The position numbers and the translations under genes are program-made. Positions 4,983-7,298 of a DNA stretch of 7,298 nt are shown here, piece after piece. Source of the stretch: Candidatus Hydrogenedentota bacterium (GTDB taxonomy: Bacteria > Hydrogenedentota > Hydrogenedentia > Hydrogenedentales > SLHB01). The notes below the pieces were generated by a model. That model ran no database searches. It was not told where the DNA came from and worked only from the letters and a program-made list of their open reading frames with translations. Where the stretch lies: contig JAFGTL010000067.1 of the NCBI GenBank assembly GCA_016934125.1, positions 1 through 7,298 on the forward strand. The letters run 5' to 3'. Position 1 is the stretch's first letter. Each line of letters opens with the position of its first letter.

Positions 4983-5716
4983 GACGGTTCACGGCGGACT
5001 TGCATATTCACACCGCCTTGTCACCGTGCGCCATGGCCGAAATGACGCCACCGGCGATCGTGCGCGCGGCGGCCGCCCAGGGATTGGACATGATAGCGAT
5101 CTGTGATCACAACTCGGCACGGAACGCCGCCGCGGTGCAGGAGGCCGCCGGGGACGCCCTGGCGGTGATCGCGGGTATCGAGATCACGACGAGCGAAGAA
5201 GTCCACGTTGTGGGCCTGTTTCCCGACGCCGCCGCGGCCGGGGCCGTGGGCGCACGCGTGTCGGAGACGCTGCCGGAGAACGACGCCGAGGCGGAGGAGC
5301 GGTTCGGCCGGCAGAGCGTGCTGGACGCGGCGGGCCGCGAAGTCGCCACGGAACCGCGCATGCTATCGGCGGCCTCGACATTCCCGCTGCAGGGGGCGGT
5401 GGCGCTGATTCACGGCTCGGGCGGCGTGGCCATCGCGGCGCACGCGGATCGGCCGTCGTTTTCGGTGCAAAGCCAACTGGGTATCTTCCCCGTGGATGCG
5501 GGATTGGACGGTATTGAGATCTCGGCGGCGGGCCGTGCCCGGGGCCGGGAGAACGATTTTTCGTTGCTTGCCCTTCCCATCGTGGCCTCGTCCGACAGTC
5601 ACTTCCTCTCTGATCTGGGAAGTTGCTCGACTCGACTGGACGTGGACGAGGCCACGTTTTACGAACTGGCCCTTGCACTGCAGGGGATAGGCGGCAGGAG
5701 ATGCGTTCTTGCGTGA
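4979..5716 (+). CDS. PHP-domain metal-dependent phosphoesterase
   Basis: This 245-residue protein starts at GTG 4979, with GAGAGGA (4964-4970) eight bases before. The PHP metal-binding motifs are all visible: DLHIHT (H9, H11), CDHN (D43, H44), GIEITT with E68, H76 in EEVHVVGL, AAHADR (H155, D157), and SSDSHF (D206, H208). These residues normally bind a di- or tri-nuclear metal centre that cleaves phosphoesters, and their full retention suggests an active cytoplasmic enzyme. The natural substrate is unknown. It lies between a DRTGG-like protein and a GHKL ATPase, an arrangement found with NAD-linked [FeFe] hydrogenases. It may therefore act on a phosphorylated protein or nucleotide made within the same module (inference). 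The 3' end overlaps the next gene by eight bases. Confidence 0.9.
   Translation: MRRFTADLHIHTALSPCAMAEMTPPAIVRAAAAQGLDMIAICDHNSARNAAAVQEAAGDALAVIAGIEITTSEEVHVVGLFPDAAAAGAVGARVSETLPENDAEAEERFGRQSVLDAAGREVATEPRMLSAASTFPLQGAVALIHGSGGVAIAAHADRPSFSVQSQLGIFPVDAGLDGIEISAAGRARGRENDFSLLALPIVASSDSHFLSDLGSCSTRLDVDEATFYELALALQGIGGRRCVLA
5696..5711 (+). promoter_or_regulatory. Ribosome binding site for a TTG start
   Basis: AGGAG (5696-5700) lies eight bases before TTG 5709, inside the end of the PHP gene. It supports the rare start codon, which gives the family-typical N-terminus MRELSLHILD. Confidence 0.7.
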
Positions 5717-6857
5717 ATTGTCGCTTCATATTCTGGATCTGATCGAGAACGCCATCCGGGCGGGCGCGTCGACGGTGGCGGTCTCGGTGCACGAGGATCT
5801 GGAGGACGATCTGCTCGAGATCGGCGTCGAGGACAATGGCTCAGGGCTGAGCGTGACGCCGGAGCAGGCCGTGGATCCGTACTACACGACGAAACGGGGC
5901 AAACGGACGGGCCTCGGCCTCAGCCTGTTCAAGGCGAGCGCAGAACAGGCGGGCGGGGGCCTGGCGATCGAGAAGTCGGCGCTGGGGGGCGTGGCGGTGC
6001 GGGCATGGATGCAGCTCGAACACGTGGATCGCAGGCCCTTGGGCGATCTGGCGACGACATTGTCGTCGATCGTGTGCACGAATCCGGGGCTGGACGTGTG
6101 GTGTCGGATCTCGTCGACGGTGGGCCGCGCGGAAGTGCGGGCATCGGACGTTGCGAAGGCGCTCCGGGCAGACGATTGCCACGGGTTGGCGATCGCCCGG
6201 CGTTTCTCGGAGGAATTGAGTGCAGGACTGGCAGTGCTGAAGGGCGAGGGCAGGTTCCCGGCCACGCGCGGCGAAGGCCGTGCGGGCGGCCGGTTGTTGC
6301 CGGAATCGAAAAGGAGAATGGAAGCTATGACCGAGCAGCAGTCGTGTTGTTGTGCGACAACGGACAAAACCAGCGAGGAGGAACTGCTCCGGCGGCTGGA
6401 CGAGGTGATCGCGGAGTACCGCGAGAAGCCCGGGGCGTTGATTCCCGTGTTGCAGATGGCGCAGGCGATCTTCGGGTATCTGCCCGAGGAGGCGTTGAAG
6501 CGGATCAGCCTGGGGCTCAACAAGCCGTACAGCGAAGTGGCCGGCGTGGTGGGGTTTTACTCGTTCTTCTCGACGGAACCCCGCGGGAAGCACACGATCC
6601 GGGTGTGCCTGGGCACGGCGTGCTATGTGCGGGGCGGCAAGCAGGTGCTCGAGGCGTTGCAGCACAAGCTCGGCATCGACGTGGGCGGCACGACAGCGGA
6701 TCGGATGTTCTCGCTTGAAGTGGCGCGGTGCTTCGGCGCGTGCGGGCTGGCGCCGGCGATCATGATCGACGACGACGTGCATCAGCGGGTGAAGCCGGCG
6801 CGCATCCAGGCCATTCTTGATCAGTACACAGCGAACGAGGTGGTCGGGGCCAAGTAA
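5709..6857 (+). CDS. GHKL ATPase joined in frame to a NuoE/HydC-type [2Fe-2S] hydrogenase subunit
   Basis: One uninterrupted frame of 382 residues holds two proteins that are normally separate. Residues 1-105 are a histidine-kinase-like ATPase: LIENAIRAGA N-box (E13, N14), DNGSG at 42-46, PYYTTK (57-62) and a TGLGLSLF glycine loop at 67-74. A further conserved-looking stretch follows to about 175, then a basic glycine-rich linker. From M207 (base 6327) the sequence is a complete NuoE/HydC subunit: LIPVLQMAQAIFGYLPEEA (244-262), VAGVVGFYSFF (278-288), and the four thioredoxin-fold [2Fe-2S] ligands C300, C305, C341 and C345. In HydABC/HndABCD hydrogenases this subunit passes electrons near the NADH flavoprotein. 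AAGGAG at 6311-6316 precedes the internal ATG 6327, so NuoE may also be made separately. It is unclear whether this is a true fusion, overlapping products, or a lost stop codon from a sequencing error. Confidence 0.8.
   Translation: MRELSLHILDLIENAIRAGASTVAVSVHEDLEDDLLEIGVEDNGSGLSVTPEQAVDPYYTTKRGKRTGLGLSLFKASAEQAGGGLAIEKSALGGVAVRAWMQLEHVDRRPLGDLATTLSSIVCTNPGLDVWCRISSTVGRAEVRASDVAKALRADDCHGLAIARRFSEELSAGLAVLKGEGRFPATRGEGRAGGRLLPESKRRMEAMTEQQSCCCATTDKTSEEELLRRLDEVIAEYREKPGALIPVLQMAQAIFGYLPEEALKRISLGLNKPYSEVAGVVGFYSFFSTEPRGKHTIRVCLGTACYVRGGKQVLEALQHKLGIDVGGTTADRMFSLEVARCFGACGLAPAIMIDDDVHQRVKPARIQAILDQYTANEVVGAK
6311..6329 (+). promoter_or_regulatory. Internal ribosome binding site and ATG for a separate NuoE-like product (6327-6857)
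   Basis: AAGGAG (6311-6316) is followed by an in-frame ATG at 6318 (too close) and another at 6327 (10 bases away). Starting at 6327 gives a 176-residue protein, MTEQQSCCC..., close to the usual length of stand-alone NuoE/HydC subunits. The site is what would be expected if the two genes were once separate. Confidence 0.6.
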
Positions 6858-6901
6858 CGGGGCCGCGGTTCATCGGAGTTCATTCGAGGAGAGATAACGC
6901 G

Positions 6902-7273
6902 ATGGCGAAGAAAATCAAGAGCGTCAAGGATCTCATGTCCATGCGCGACAAGGTTCGGGAAGAGGTGGATCTGCGGAGCGGCCCGAAGGAGGTCCAGGTG
7001 ACGGTACACATGGGCACCTGCGGGATTGCGGCCGGCGCGCGGGACGTGCTGGCGGCCCTGGTTCGGGAACTGGACGAGGCGGGCGCGCAGAACGCGACGC
7101 TACGCCAGGCGGGCTGCGCCGGCTTGTGTGATCGGGAGCCGATGCTGACGGTCACCGATAAGAGCGGCGGGCAGGTTCGATACGGGAAGCTGGACGGGAA
7201 GAAGGTGCACCGGATCGTGCAGGAGCACTTGGTGGGCGGCACGCCCGTCGTGGAGTTTCTCATCAGCGAATAG
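6902..7273 (+). CDS. HndB-like thioredoxin-fold [2Fe-2S] ferredoxin-type subunit
   Basis: This 123-residue protein starts at ATG 6902, with AGGAGA (6887-6892) nine bases before. It has the pattern of the small thioredoxin-like ferredoxin between NuoE and NuoF in NADP/NAD-linked [FeFe] hydrogenases (HndB of HndABCD), also found as the N-terminal part of HydB-type flavoproteins. A short basic N-terminal helix SVKDLMSMRDKV is followed by VQVTVHMGTCGIAAGAR (31-47), an amphipathic helix, and AGCAGLCDREP (70-80). The chain contains only three cysteines (40, 72, 76), one fewer than needed to hold a [2Fe-2S] cluster with cysteine alone. Its role is probably electron transfer or assembly next to the flavoprotein subunit. 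It follows NuoE by 44 bases. The next gene, expected to be NuoF-like, lies past the window. Confidence 0.85.
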   Translation: MAKKIKSVKDLMSMRDKVREEVDLRSGPKEVQVTVHMGTCGIAAGARDVLAALVRELDEAGAQNATLRQAGCAGLCDREPMLTVTDKSGGQVRYGKLDGKKVHRIVQEHLVGGTPVVEFLISE

Positions 7274-7298
7274 CGGTTCGATACCGGCGGGATATAGA

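Overview
The window is GC-rich bacterial DNA with every supported gene on the + strand. It falls into three parts: the 3' tail of a sigma-54 activator-type gene (1-189), a small sigma-factor locus (478-2015), and the front of a hydrogenase operon (2714-7273) that runs off the right edge. The organism looks like a Gram-negative-type anaerobe with electron-bifurcating or NAD-linked [FeFe]-hydrogenase metabolism. An exported secretin-fold protein fits a diderm envelope. The phylum cannot be fixed from sequence alone; a PVC-group or similar GC-rich anaerobic lineage is only a guess.

Left part: a Fis-type helix-turn-helix ends at 189. After a gap of about 290 bp come an ECF-like sigma-70 factor (probably starting at TTG 478), an overlapping one-pass membrane protein that may be its anti-sigma partner, and an exported, cysteine-rich, secretin-like protein. 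The next 698 bp (2016-2713) hold no convincing gene. They do hold a strong 16-bp-arm palindrome (2502-2535) and a good -24/-12 (sigma-54-type) promoter match (2623-2638). That is the expected enhancer and promoter geometry ahead of the hydrogenase operon.

Right part, in order: a DRTGG-like protein; a fused protein with an RsbW-like ATPase, two [4Fe-4S] clusters, a degenerate [FeFe]-hydrogenase-like domain and a Fes-type Fe-S domain; a second DRTGG-like protein; a PHP-domain metal-dependent phosphoesterase; an ORF joining a second GHKL ATPase in frame to a NuoE/HydC [2Fe-2S] subunit; and an HndB-like thioredoxin-fold ferredoxin. The first five are chained by overlapping stop/start codons (GTGA, ATGA, GTGA, TTGCGTGA). 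The NuoE and HndB-like proteins are the NADH/ferredoxin-side small subunits of a HydABC/HndABCD-type hydrogenase. The NuoF-like flavoprotein and catalytic HydA subunit should lie just beyond 7298.

The upstream five domains look like a signalling or maturation-associated module: two ATPases, two DRTGG proteins, a phosphoesterase and a hydrogenase-like sensor. This module accompanies such hydrogenases in clostridia and Thermotogae. The most notable points here are the two gene fusions, the loss of catalytic residues in the hydrogenase-like domain with all four cubane cysteines kept, and the candidate sigma-54 control region.
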